Shown here piece by piece: positions 10,464-22,697 of a DNA stretch of 64,000 bases (position 1 is its first letter; each line of letters begins with the position of its first letter). The translations under genes and the position numbers were made by a program. The stretch comes from Fragilaria crotonensis (Eukaryota; Bacillariophyta; Fragilariophyceae; Fragilariales; Fragilariaceae). The notes beneath the pieces were generated by a model, which worked only from the letters and a program-made list of their open reading frames with translations, searched no databases and was not told where the DNA came from. The DNA is taken from the NCBI GenBank assembly GCA_022925895.1, contig JAKSYS010000229.1, positions 18,996 through 82,995 of the forward strand, in the 5' to 3' direction.

Positions 10464-13339
10464 ATGATTACATTTGAGAAGCCGGTTGGCGCACACGCCG
10501 ATTGCAAGGAACTTGAGTACATTTCAGCTCTGCATCAGTCTGGTCCGACGCTGAGACAGGACGCATCGATAACAGGTACGTGGTGGGTAGGTGTTCAGTT
10601 CGAGTACTATCTCTGATTGCTCCAGTGGCACTGGCGACAATGAGCTTTGTCAGATACTGCAGGATGCCTGATAGATACCTTGATCTAACTGGGTGAAACC
10701 TTATACTTGCAGCCCAAGACGTCGTCAATTTCCTCCTTTCTCGACATGGCATCAAGGTAGACTTGACGTATGTCGAAAATAATATTATGCCCGGTTTGGC
10801 CGGCGACATTGACGAATCTCCTGACGCAGTCTTTGATCTCGTAGAGCTTGCCAGCATTTTGCTCATACCACACCTTCGTAAGACTGGGGCTGGGGATGAT
10901 AGTGAATTTCTCTTCGACAGAGTACTGAAGATGATCACCTTGGATGTCACAGGATCCTCTGAACCCGTACGTTTAGACCGAACTTTGATGCTGAACATCA
11001 TGAAGACTTACGGTGAGGAGGATGTGACTTCAGCGGTGGTTGATGAGATGCTCAAAGCAGCTGGGGTACAGAAAGATGGCTCGCCTATGTTTGATTACAA
11101 AAAATTGGTAAATGCCACAACCGCCGACATTCAGCAATACGATCCAGAATGGGAAACTAGAGAAACCACTTATTACGATGACGTTCTCGACAGAACGTCT
11201 CTGGATGCAAACTTGGAAGACAACGATCCCGATGAAGAACTGGCCAAGGCGAACTTCGACGATGCCCCTGACAAGATTCGTCGGATCTTCACTTTGACAA
11301 CGATTGATACTGTCGCCGAGAATTATAAGTCCAAAACTTTCAATGTCTTGCTCTGGGTATTGGTGGTTGTTGTCCTTACCAGTATGCATCTGGGTTTGTA
11401 ATGTCGGTTGGACTGTAAGTCTACGATCGCCTTCACACAGAACCTTTATTTGGCACGATCTCTCTCTTTTTCTCACACAATACGATGCGTCATTGCGCTT
11501 CACAGACAGGATTGTCCGACGACATCGTTTATGTCAGAGCTCGGTTGTCGCGTCGCCAACTCGATCATTCGCTGGTTGACAATTATGGTACAGCTCATTA
11601 CTTTGGGAACGATCTTCGTCATGATGTCAACCGCTGGTAATTCCGTTCACCTCAAGCACAATCTTCCCAGCTTTGTCGGAGTCATGCTAGGAATTGTAAC
11701 GATCATGTTCACAAGCCTGTTGTCCTATATCTTCGATGTCGAATTCTCTATCATCAACACCAACAAGTCTTCGTCTGCTACAGGGCAATTCGGGTACCGC
11801 TTTGCACTTGCACTGGGCTGCTTCCTCCTTCTGTTTCAGATCAAGGGGCTTCTTTACGTCCTCATTCCGCGGTCAAGGTGGAAGAACCTTCCTTTTGCGA
11901 ACTTCTGGATGACATGTGAAATGGCGAAATCTGAGTGTTGCACAAAGCAAGCTGCTGCATACAAAACCAAGAGGATGGTCGACCATGCTTTCGCTCAGCA
12001 CGATGGCAGTATCCTTCGTAAAGCCGAGAGTGACAGGGTCAAGTTGAAAGCTTCCTCCTTCAAGAGCGCCAGTGCGAAAGCCATGATGATCTTTCAAGCG
12101 ACTGCTGACCACCGCGAACGTGTTGGGGGCATTTTTTATACATTTCGAAGGTTGTGGAACGGTTCCTTGTTCAAGGAGGACGGCGTTTTTATCCACGCCG
12201 GTCTCTACGCAATGAACATGTCCCAATGGTTTGTTGCCATCCTCTACATAATCCTATACACGAGCCTCGACCCCTTGGTCCAATCAGCCTACCACCCTGC
12301 AACGAACGCCCCTTCTGTGGTACCTTCTCCGACAACAATAGCATTTGCTTTTCCTTATCCTTATCTTCCAACCGAGGCTGAAGTTCGATGTGCAGTCGGG
12401 GTTGGTTGTGTCACTGCATTTCTCGCAGCAGCTTCACTCGCAGTTGTTTTGATTCCTTCCAGTGTCAGCACTATCCAGCAGTTTCGCTGCGGTTACATCG
12501 GCAGCCTTCGGTGCCGGAATTTTCCTTTATATCGCGAGGCACCTGATGTTACCACGATCCTGCTTGGATCAACCTTCTGGGGAACGTTGTTCAGTTGTTC
12601 GTCCATCTTGATAATTGTTGCAACTCTTACTTTCTTCTTGGTATGGAGCGCCACTCGATCACTGGTGATTATCTTGCTTGCAAACATCATTGCAATCCTC
12701 CTGACCCTCGCCGTCAAGATACTCCTTCTAACATTCGTGCGCCAGTTTATCTTTGTGGGATTCTTTCGCAAGAGTCCGATTGGAGGCAATGTCTTGATGC
12801 TCGTCCTCGGTACGTGTCTTAATGCCAATGAGACTCATTTGTCGATGCAACCCTCACACTTCGCGTAAGAATGCTGGTCGCTTGGGCTAACTGTGGGGAC
12901 CATGGTTGTACGAATGTTCAAGGTTATCTTGATAAGTGCACTTTACATTGGGCGGCTTGACACACCTCTCTTTGCCCCAGGTGTTGGGATGATTGGGCCC
13001 ATATCTGTAGACGGCCACCCCGAGCAGTTCCGAAAGGGTTTGATCCTTCATGATGCCCATCGTCATCCTTACATGGAACGTCTGGGAGTGATTTATTTGC
13101 TCAAGTTAAAGTACGGCGAACACTTTGCTAACCGTGCCGGCGGTCAATGGCGCTTGATCTTTGTCATGGCCCTTATGCCTTGGCTTCGCAAATACCGTGT
13201 CGACGATAGCATTACGAAGTATGCGACGAACGAAGCATTTCGTGACGAGCAGCCTTCTGTTGTTCGTACTGACGCTGGTATGTGGGTTCCTACTGACGCC
13301 TCAATCGGCGCACTGCGGAATATTGAATATTACTTTTGA
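10464..13339 (+). CDS. EF-hand-like multi-pass membrane protein, copy 2 (longer form)
   Basis: The start is ATG 10464 (MITFEKPVGAHADCKEL). Introns inferred are 10576-10712 (phase 1), 11415-11505 and 12810-12869 (phase 1). The N-terminal soluble part has EF-hand-like helix pairs, then a membrane segment (NVLLWVLVVVV). The large exon 11506-12809 encodes at least seven hydrophobic stretches (for example LGTIFVMMSTAG, MLGIVTIMFTSLLSYIF, FLAAASLAVVLI, ILIIVATLTFFLVW). The last exon carries the family's C-terminal block GRLDTPLFAPGVG...HDAHRHPYMERLG. Near 11380 it lacks one base relative to copy 1, which closes the frame with TAA just before intron 2. This may be a sequence error in a T run, or real damage. 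Function unknown; a calcium-responsive membrane protein is only an inference from the N-terminus. Confidence 0.65.
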
Positions 13340-14584
13340 TCGAGTGTAATGCTCTGGATTCTGCGAGAGTAAAAGGCAGGGGAGGCACGTTATGTTTTGC
13401 TTTTATGGTTTTGCCAAAACCCTCATGGTTCCAGGTTCCAGAACTCAAGGTTTTTGGGTTTTCGCTCACCCCGACAGAAAGCTTGCGCATACGACAAATT
13501 AGTGTGCCTGGGACTGGAACTCGTACTAGTACTCCAGTTGCAGCTACAAGTTCAAGATACTGGCTTATGAAAGTGGCATCAAGTGCAGTATCGAAGAGGT
13601 GCTCCAAATTTTTCCTTGTACAGTTGTAGTTACGCAAAAAACAGCCTGAATGATGCGAAGGTAGAGAACCTGGTTTACATCAATTCAATCTATCATGTCT
13701 TTTCACAATTGCAATTGGATATCTGATGATGGTCTTGTTGCCGATGATGATGATGCTTCTTGGTACTAGGGTCAGTAATATACCCAGTAACAAGTATCAG
13801 TAGCACAAGCTGGCCTTGGCAGCTCGGCAGCATAGCCCAAAATATTTAGCATATCTACAGATGTACGAGTACTCCAGTAAAACGTTAAGGTACAGTAATG
13901 ATTTTCAGTAGTCTCGTGAGAGTAAACGTAACAATTTTCCTGCTTTAAGGTGATTTCCTAGAAGGTAGGTCTAATGTTTTGGATTACCCGGTAACTACAC
14001 TTTACCGCTTACCCTTTGAGGCAGTTCCGCAGAGATGAACCACGACCAGCCATAATTTTGCGTAGAATGCCAGTACTTTCTTACGTTCTACATGATACAC
14101 TCCTAGTATGATCTGATTCTTTTGAGTTTCAGGTTTATCTTTACACTTTACTCAAGAATGCAACTACAAGTGGTGTAGTAGTAAACTTTATTCTCGTTGC
14201 ATCATAACCGATGGATCAAGTTGGCCACTAGATAAATCAACTGATGCATTGGTGACCATGATAGGGATGGAACATGACAAGTAGATGGAGGATGACTTGG
14301 ACAACGGCATTGTTGGTATGCTGAACTTCCAGTTTGATAACGCGTTTGCAGACGATGACTCCGACTGACAAGATATCTCGGAGTGCAGCTAATTTTCAAG
14401 AAGAAGTGTATCATAATTGTCAATTTAGCTATTTTGTAACACCCAACAAACCTTGTTGTTAATTCTACAATCAGCATGAAAATAATTGACAGCTAAAATG
14501 TACTCAATGTGCGTAGTGTCAATGTGCATGAAGGAGTTGTTGTTGTAATCACATAAAATACCCAATAATGACCTATAATTTTTA
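13340..14584. other. Gene-free stretch downstream of the membrane-protein tandem
   Basis: No conserved ORF seen. It contains ATG-repeat DNA near 13726-13752 (GATGATGATGATG) and several GTACT-type short palindromes. ORFs on either strand (13290-13637) lack domain features. Confidence 0.5.
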
Positions 14585-14813
14585 AAAAGTTAAGGGGTAA
14601 AAGGTTAAGGCATAGTAGCATTTCCTTACATGGTAAAGGTAATGATTTTCATTCGGTGGTTGTAATTTTCTGATATGGGGTAAAGGGTAAAGGTAAGGCA
14701 TTTCCTTAAAGCGTAAATGCAATGATATTTCCTTATCGGGTAATTTCTATAAGGGGGTAAAGGCAATGATGATTTCCCAAAGGTTAAAGACGTTTTTCCC
14801 CCTTAACCTTTTA
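14585..14813. repeat. Fold-back repeat of degenerate GGTAAAGG/TTTCCTTA units
   Basis: About 230 bp made of diverged units of the type GGTAAAGG-TAATGATTTTCATT or GGTAAAGGTAAGGCATTTCC, repeated about five times. The ends are inverted to one another: TAAAAGGTTAAGG near 14596 and CCTTAACCTTTTA near 14799-14811. No clear target-site duplication is visible. It could be a MITE-like fold-back element or a decayed minisatellite. Confidence 0.6.
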
Positions 14814-17800
14814 TCGTACACTGTCGAGGCCTTGGCTCATGATACATCTTAAACATAAAACGACTCTGAAGTACTCCAGTACTTGCAATTCAGTATTTAG
14901 TTCTGGCATTGAGCCGCTGTTCACATACCCCTAAGAACCTAGTCTGCATTAGGGTCTACGGGTCATTCCTATTGAACAGAAATCCATGCAAAGTAAACTT
15001 TGTTAATGAGGAGGAGAAGGAGGAACTTGTTGCATCATTGCTCTTGTCTGCTGCTGTGTAATTTAACGCTGACATTCCTGCTATCATTATAGCATGGTCA
15101 ACAAGCAAGATGAATGATACACAATCTTGGTTTGTTCAATGAGCAGGAGCATCTCCAATGAAGCCACTCTGCTATATATTTTGGAACCAAGGCAGATTTC
15201 AAGAAGCATATTTGAATGCCAATTGGCTGCTTTGTTTACAACATGTTGTCTCATGTCTGACAATTGCTTGCTACTGGTTGATGCAGGGATGGCAAGAAGA
15301 AGAGGTGCTGGACAACTTCATGCTGAGCTTCTTTGTCTCTATGCTTTTTTGTTGTTATTGGCTGGTGCCGGCTCTAAGTCAGATACAGTTCTGAACTGGC
15401 TGCTGGTGTAACAATGTTTCAAAACACCATTGTTTTGCTTTTGCTGTCACATCTTCTTCATAGTAGCTTAGAAAAACTTATGCCAACATCCTATATCATT
15501 GTCTCTCTGCTATCATCTCATCATAGTTTGAAAACAATAAACAACAAGGCTGTACACATCTGCATAAATTGCATTGTATTTATTGACAGAAGCCACTTGC
15601 AATTGACAGTCGATGATGGCTAATCATGTCAGGTTTGATGCATGTTCTGAACATGCATCTTTCCGAACATGTGGCTCAAGAAGTTGAGTTCAAGTATGAT
15701 GAAGCTGAGCTCATATTTGGCAATCCTCAATACCACAATCTTGGACAAAAGTCAATCCAGCCAGTCATATAAACAAGAACACAACAGTAACAGCGTACAT
15801 CATCAAACACTACCCCTTAACACTAAACAGCATTTAATGGTGGAATTGTTGTTATTCTTAACTTACAATGAACATCACTTTTGCTGTAATCATCAATTAA
15901 TCCAGATTTTGCCTCGTTCAGTGGCTAGGAGACTCAGCAATTCATCTTTTCAAGAAACTCTTATGTAGTATCAAAAAGAGTCTCTGCTCTCCTCCAGGCC
16001 AATAGTAGTCTTGGCATTGTGTTGACTCCACTTGCATCGTCTCATGACAGTACTCCCGGTGTTCAATTCTTTGCTGGTGATTGGGAATTGAACTGACAAA
16101 GTCAAATTGGATTGGTGAACTTCTTTCATGGCTTGCTGGTCAGTCTTGAATAGGCCATGAGTTTGTTTTGCTGATTGCAATCTCTGCTGACTGCCGTGCA
16201 TGGTCCAAAACCTCAGCATTCTTGAGCAATGTGGCAGATCAACAAGACTACTCTCTTGCCATTTGGAAAGGCCAGAATGCTGCTGCTAGCCTTTTCTTTG
16301 CCCATGCTTCTCTGAATCACTCAATCTCACAACCATACTCACACTAATCTAAATTCTTGCCAAACATTCAGCAATCTACATTCTTGTTGCAAAGCTACGT
16401 CACTCCCTGACATCGCCGCAAACACTGGCTCCTGCTAGAATGCCTTGGTACCTCCCACTCCTCTGCACATGGGGTGCAACAGCAACTTTCCTGCATTCAT
16501 TCCTTGCTTTATGCTAGTATCCCACTTCATTTGGATTCTTCTGATCCGTTGTTACCTACGGTGCTCGAGTGTCATACTGAGCAGCCGATACTGCAAGCAA
16601 CAATTTCCTACCACATCCCACTTCGTGTCCTCCCTTGACTGAGACTCCTCTGCTGCTGCAATGTCTCATGCCGTTGCTTCTTACTTCTTTCTGATGAGCC
16701 TTCCATGCCTGCATTAGTTCCCTCTCTATTGTTACATAGCTCCTGCTGACTGCTTCTTCTTGTTCTTGTGTCCCTAACAAATTCACCCACGTCCTGCTGA
16801 TGCCAGCAACATGAAATGAATCAACCTACCATTGGAATAGAGTGGTTATAAACATGTCTACTAGTGACACTATAGTAGAAGAGTTTAGTTATCAAGTGTA
16901 CTGTAACCTACCGGTAGTTTATGTCAGTCTCTACGTTACCGACAACAGAACAGAGAATAGTGATCCATCCCATGGTTGGTGGTGTGCATGGCGCGACCTG
17001 TCATCGACAGGCAGGGGTGCGTTTTCTTGAAAACAGGTAGTATTGTCATTCGTATGCTCCAAGTGGTGCGCTACTCGTATGCAGGACATGGATGAATTTA
17101 GTGTCAATAAATGATAATTGGTGTATGTATACGTATATTGATGGACATGCAGTCATCAATTTCTTGTTGTCTTCAATACATACAAGATTACGACGTGACC
17201 CCGTATCGATTGACATTTCGGGCTGCGCGCTACTAAATGGGACTCGTAGTATCTAGCGACGGTAGTTGCATAGTAAGGTATCGTTATCGAATCGGGATTG
17301 TTGTAGTTGGAGCACTTGCAGTATAGTGCGTACCATCCTTGTATCTGTGTATGTATATAACCGAATAGGCATTCGAAACAAGGATAGGGACGATTTGGTC
17401 GTTCGTATGTGGGGTCTTGGTTTCTCGTCGTGGTTGGAAGATATCATGTTGTACGGGAAATTTGTATGGATGGGTTTCGTTAAATGTTTCCTGTTTATAC
17501 GATACAGACCTTTCCTGGTAATCAATGTTCGGTGATGCGACAAATCTGTTCAAGAGTCTTTTCAGCCAGTTCGAAAGCCCTAGTTCAAGACTACGAAAGT
17601 GGGCGAGTTATCGAAATGACCGACATTCATATCCGACAGTGACTGTGACCCCATAATCCCAGCAAAGCCGAGTATGACGGGACATTCCGAAAATCCTGAT
17701 CTGCCTTAGGTACTGTCTTCTACGTGAATCAGATTTCCTATAAGGAGTGGTATGTGTTTCCCAGTATTGACGGCCCTTCTGGTTGATCGTAATTGTTACT

Positions 17801-17995
17801 TGCGTCTCTCCTTGTGCTCGTGATTCGTTTATTAATTGGTGGGGTGTTTCCAATCGCCTTGGGTCATAATACACAATTGAACTTTTTCCCGTATCATTAG
17901 ACTACTCTTGCCTTGCCACGATCACTTTTTGTGTTGCTGCTTCGACGAGTTGTGAAGAACGTAAAATTCACCAAAGCAAACCAACAACAACAACA
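14814..17995. other. Long gene-poor stretch, possible decayed mobile DNA
   Basis: Several medium ORFs occur on both strands (15127-15411 plus, 15971-16219 minus, 16556-16786 minus), but none has a recognisable domain, splice-consistent partner or homology I can name. The stretch 14970-16800 is rich in short imperfect repeats of TTGTTG, CTGCTG and CATCTT type and differs in texture from neighbouring DNA, so it may be an old transposon body. From about 17880 the sequence is the 5' flank of the secreted protein at 17996 (CAACAACAACA leader immediately before the ATG). Confidence 0.4.
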
Positions 17996-19782
17996 ATGAA
18001 AGGAATTCGTATCTTATTATCAGCATCTGCATGCGCATCATGTGTTTCACTTGGGCATGCATTGCCATTACAGTTCACATCATCATCATCATCCGTGGAA
18101 TCAGCAGGGACAGATTCCATGGAATCAGAGCTTGCTGATCTTGAACTTGCTGATCACGATATTGATGATGATTTAGAATCATCTTTGGGGGATGAATTTC
18201 AAAATGTGAACCGGGGACTTTCCATCTTCAACAGTGGTATTTTCAATCCATTCAAGACAAGAGGGACACCGTTAGTGTTGGGTGGCAACACTTGCACGTA
18301 CGAACCATCCGATTTTGACTCCGACGTGGTGGGAGAATTCATGGGAACGCCCGAGCTTCTTACAGAAGAGGAAGTTAAGCTTCTCGAAGATGCCTTCCTT
18401 AATAGTTACAATGAAGTTGCGGATGGTCTCTGCGATGAGGAGTTCCATACTCTTTCGAAAATTACCATTTTCGCATCCGAACTTGAAAATACAGGAAGCG
18501 GAAACCGAGAATTGGAACGACTTGGAGCTCTCTACGGCAATGTCGACAGCACTTCACTGAGATCAAGAAGATTTTCTCTCAAGATCTATGCCGTTGGTTA
18601 CTGTCGTGGATGCAAAAAGGAGACTAATCTTTTCGATGATGCCTTCCGTCGCCTTCAGTACTATAAGGATACACTGTCAACAGGCGGGGCCACTTTGTCG
18701 GATCGCAGACCCATTGATAATCCCTCCGATGGAACCAAGTTGGTGTGGAAACGAAGCAAGTACAACTGCGATTGCATTGCCAAGAAGGAACTCCCATCGC
18801 GCCCACCAGGTTTGGACGAGTTCAAAAACTCATATGGGAAGAAGATCCAAGCGCTTTCGGAACAGGGCCTTCTCAAAAGTGTCACAGCAACCCTTGGTGT
18901 TGCACCAGTCGTAGAAGTTGAATGTGACGGTCTTCAAGACACGTTTACTTCGGAAATCGTAGTCGACGCGGAAGGAGACCCTGAGAATATTACACCTGAG
19001 GAATTGACGATTGTCCAAGATTTGTTCGTTCAATCTTACTCATCTTCTATTGAGAATGTGTGCGACTCGCTCTTCCGTATGGTTGTTGGGACAGACATTA
19101 CAGTTGAAGAATCATCTAGGCGATTGGTTACTTCGTCGTCGTTGGACTTGAACACGTCTACCCGTATGCGCCCTTTCCGCTTCAGGTTCAAGGTTACCGG
19201 AAAATGCAAGGGATGCAAGTCCGAGGATAGACTCTTTGACGACGCCTTTCGTCGCAGCCTCGCCGACGATTTTCGGTTACATCCTTTTGTCAACGTTCAT
19301 CACAGACATTTGGGCTACATCTTCAATGGCAAGGAATGCTATTGCCTTAAAAATGCCCCCGATCGCCCTCCGTCGAACGTCGAATTCGGTGATATTTTCA
19401 GCGTCAACGTGGTGGACGCAAGCTTACCCAATGTTGTGAAGATCGGTGAAGTCACTCAGATCGACGACACGCTGCCGTCCGAGTCTCCTTCATTAGCTCC
19501 AACACACAATCGCCATCCATGGCGCCAACAGAATTCCCCACGCTGTCACCGACGGACACCCCGTCCTTCAGTCCTACTGTCACGGCATCGAGTACGCCTT
19601 CGACTCCGTTCCCGTCACAGCGACCTTCACCTTCGCCATCCAATCCTACGGTGCCGACGGAATCCCCATGCCCTCCCCTCAACCTAGTGTATCACCGACT
19701 GTTAGTTAACCATAGGGACACTATTAATAGACGATGCAGGGGATATAGTTTGTGTGCATGTAGCTACCTTTTATACTACTAG
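17996..19782 (+). CDS. Secreted two-domain cysteine-motif protein with S/T/P-rich tail
   Basis: ATG 17996 follows a CAA-repeat leader. An N-terminal signal peptide (cleavage probably after GHALP) is followed by an acidic stretch and two homologous ~150-residue domains. Each has an acidic helix (LLTEEEVKLLEDAFLNSY / ITPEELTIVQDLFVQSY), a beta-rich segment with a C-x-x-C-K signature (YCRGCKKETNLFDDAFRR / KCKGCKSEDRLFDDAFRR) and a closing CDC or CYC motif followed by RPP. The tail is S/T/P-rich, typical of diatom wall or extracellular-matrix proteins. The proper tail frame (SPSMAPTEFPTLSPTDTPSF...) is one frame away from the main ORF. The switch lies at CAACACACAAT (19500-19509), where two bases of a CA repeat too many explain it. 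The main frame otherwise runs Arg/His-rich to 19687. Likely exported or frustule-associated; exact role unknown. Confidence 0.75.
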
Positions 19783-21132
19783 TAATACTTGCATGTGTGA
19801 ATATCACAGAAAGTTCGATGATAGGTTGGCGACAGCCAGTCGTTGATGGAATATACCATGCTACCCGTAATAAATTGGACAGGTCCATCGGAAGGCAATC
19901 GCTGTCTCTCACTCTACTAAGAGAGCCAAGGTTCATGTAATAAAGCTGGTGCTGGTTCACCCAATCTTTTGTTACCAACCAATCGACAGCTGTACTGAAA
20001 GGATACTGACAGAAGAGTATGCCCAATGCTACATCCGCCCTCTAGCAGAGAGGCCAAAGACACCATACAATAATGAGATACCACCATCAAAGCAAGCAGG
20101 TATGGCGATTCAACTATACCACCGGGTTGTGCGGCTCTTGTGGGATGGTATTGCTAGGTTTTTAGTCCTGGTTGGTCCATTTGCTATTCCGTGTATTACA
20201 AGTGACAAGTGACACATGATGCTATGTACATGCTATCTTCACATCTTCACTCCAGCCCATCCAGACGACAAAACTTCATTTGCCCGTCCTTCCTCGTAGT
20301 GTTTTGGTATCGCACTCCGGTACTAGTACTCGTACTGAATAGAGTTTTACCGGTTGAGTACTCGTACGGTAGATTGGCAGACGCCTTCCTTTTTTAATGG
20401 CAGATCCGTCAGGTTGCAGTTCAATCGTTCGGTCCCCTTGTGCTCGTGCCCCGTGTCATCTAATATCGAATTAAGCATATGATAAATTAGAACAGAGTAC
20501 TGGTGTACTTCGTTCTAATAATGTGTGGATCAGGGGGACCGGCTGCCTCGTTAATAAGTAGGCTGGCGTGAGCTTGTGCTCATATAGGGCTCTCCACACA
20601 ATACGAATCCCGTCGTTTCGATCCTACCAACTTGCTTCGCCATATAAGTATATAAGTATGCACGTGACTTTGAGTGGTTTGTGTCACATTTGTGCATCAG
20701 TTGTTGCATCGTCCGTTCCGAAAGTCGCCATATCTATGAGTCGAGGTACTGTGATACTATTGTGCTACATACATGTTCCTGTAATAATCGTCTGAGTCCA
20801 TCGATCGATTGGTATCCTATTCCCTGGAAAACCATCTGCTTGCATGTCTTCACTCACTTTTTTTCAGACCAAGGAGTTGAGACGTTGAGACGTGTATGTT
20901 TCGTACCACTAGCTAGTAGTCGGACTCCAGAGTACAACATAAACAGACCTTGACTTGTACACGACTCTGACACACTGCCGTTCATCGTGGATACATTGGC
21001 GACAAAGTCCCTTGCCTCATCATCAGTTCTCCCTTTCGTAGCACAAATCTTCAATTCGAAGTCCAACAAATCAGTAAGGAGGACATTTTCGAGCAAAGTT
21101 TGAGCCATTGATTGTCACTGTTTCAATTTAGA
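19783..21132. other. Intergenic region without recognised features
   Basis: No gene supported. Small ORFs on both strands are unconserved. Several GTACT/ACCGG short palindromes occur (about 20320-20370). The last ~100 bp form the 5' flank of the ankyrin-BTB gene. Confidence 0.5.
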
Positions 21133-22368
21133 ATGGCAAATGGAAATGAGGCACATGTGAATCTGAATGTGGATCACGGCGCCATTCTGAATGCTAATGC
21201 AACTAAAGCTGCTCGAACGTCACCATGTGATCTTCACGATGCAATTCTCGCCAATTCACAATCGGTCGTGGAATTGTATTTGGAACGAAATGGGGCTGAT
21301 CCAAATCGCAGTCCTCGGTTGCCTCCTGTCGCAGTTGTATCCTCCGCCGAAACGGAACGGGCCAAGGATTTGCATCGAACTCTCGGTCGTGTCTTTCGAC
21401 GGTGCCAGGGTGGTACTATTCATCCCCTGCATGTGGCTGTTTGCAATGCCTATCATCACTGTTCCTTTGGAAGGGACCAAGCTTTGGGAATAGTCAAAGC
21501 ATTGCTCCGAGCGGGTGCGTGCACCAAGGCACTCTCGAGCGGTATGGTGTACTGCAAGATTGGAACGCATGCCTCGGTTACTATTGCAACTCCCAAAACT
21601 GCTGACAAGGTTGCACTCTTTCTCAAACGATTCCCCCTTCCGAATCACGAACGCGAGTGTTGTCATATGATGGATGAAGTTGCGACTCTTATTCTTCAAG
21701 AAGCGGCATCCCATGACCTTCAGTCATTATTACAACATGAGAATGATGGCATTTCGCTGGCGAACCTCTCGATCCAAACAACCTACCATCGATTGCTCTA
21801 TGACACGACGTTTACAGACATTACGTTCCAGTGTCCAGACGGTGACGTGGATGCGCACCGATGTGTTTTGGCAAGTGCCACACCGTACTTTAGGACAGCC
21901 TTTCAAGGACCTTGGAAAGACTCACAAAGTCGCGTTTGGAACACTGCCAATTCAGTATCCACGATGCGATCGATTCTGAAATACATGTACACTGGTCAAG
22001 TGGATGACTACACCTGCATGCATACGATCTTATCCGTGGCGTCCGAGTATCAGTTGGAATCACTGGAAGAGCACTGTGAGGATCGATTGGTAGAATTCTT
22101 ATCGATTGACACGATTCAAGAAGCGCTCGAACTGTCCCACTTGCATCATTTAACCAAGCTTCAAGAGAAATGTTTCGAGTTCATCTACGAGAATGCAACC
22201 ACAGTGTTGGTGAGGCCTGAAATGATGAGTCTATCCATTCAAATTCCAGAATTGTGGAAAGACCTTTTGTCTGGGATGGAAGCCTTTCGAAGCAACAAGC
22301 GCAAGCGAGGGGAAGCACTCGGGCAGGAGGTTGTTGGGTCTGCTGACGAAATCAGCAGTCATAGTTAA
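21133..22368 (+). CDS. Ankyrin-repeat/BTB domain protein, paralogue A
   Basis: The first ATG in frame is 21133 (MANGNEAH). It encodes 411 residues without introns. Residues about 35-170 hold ankyrin-like repeats (CDLHDAILANSQSVVELYL; IHPLHVAVCNAYHH; VKALLRAGACT). Residues about 225-340 form a BTB/POZ domain (YDTTFTDITFQCPDGDVDAHRCVLASATPYFR; ILKYMYTGQVDD; ASEYQLESLEEHCEDRL), followed by a BACK-like helical region. The C-terminus is basic (NKRKRGE), a possible nuclear signal. BTB proteins of this type usually act as substrate adaptors for CUL3 ubiquitin ligases or as transcriptional co-regulators; that role is inferred from the family. A diverged copy lies about 1.7 kb downstream on the opposite strand, beyond CHLM. 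Confidence 0.85.
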   Translation: MANGNEAHVNLNVDHGAILNANATKAARTSPCDLHDAILANSQSVVELYLERNGADPNRSPRLPPVAVVSSAETERAKDLHRTLGRVFRRCQGGTIHPLHVAVCNAYHHCSFGRDQALGIVKALLRAGACTKALSSGMVYCKIGTHASVTIATPKTADKVALFLKRFPLPNHERECCHMMDEVATLILQEAASHDLQSLLQHENDGISLANLSIQTTYHRLLYDTTFTDITFQCPDGDVDAHRCVLASATPYFRTAFQGPWKDSQSRVWNTANSVSTMRSILKYMYTGQVDDYTCMHTILSVASEYQLESLEEHCEDRLVEFLSIDTIQEALELSHLHHLTKLQEKCFEFIYENATTVLVRPEMMSLSIQIPELWKDLLSGMEAFRSNKRKRGEALGQEVVGSADEISSHS

Positions 22369-22697
22369 AAAAAATTCCTCGGCATTGTCTGCACCAGCGG
22401 TGATGCGCAAGACCTACGGAATGTGAATATTTTAGAATTACATGGGGAGTAATGAATAATGAATTTTGAACATTGTAGCAACAACCATTTTGTTCAGCTC
22501 TAACAACTCGTCCAATATGATCTGTCGCTACTTTGGTCAACACCTCGTGGCCTCCGCACCCCACCAGGAAACGCACCCTCTATAAGACGTGTCAGCAGGT
22601 GGTTGCTGATCGGTACAGATGGGACCGTTGGCAATTCAACTACACATATAATTGAACTCCATGCTGAATGACAGGACTGTCTAACATTATTTCTTTT

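Noticed and set aside
15127-15411. Plus-strand ORF of 94 codons and neighbours in the 15-16.8 kb stretch
   Set aside because: No domain, no splice-consistent partner and overlapping ORFs in other frames of equal length.
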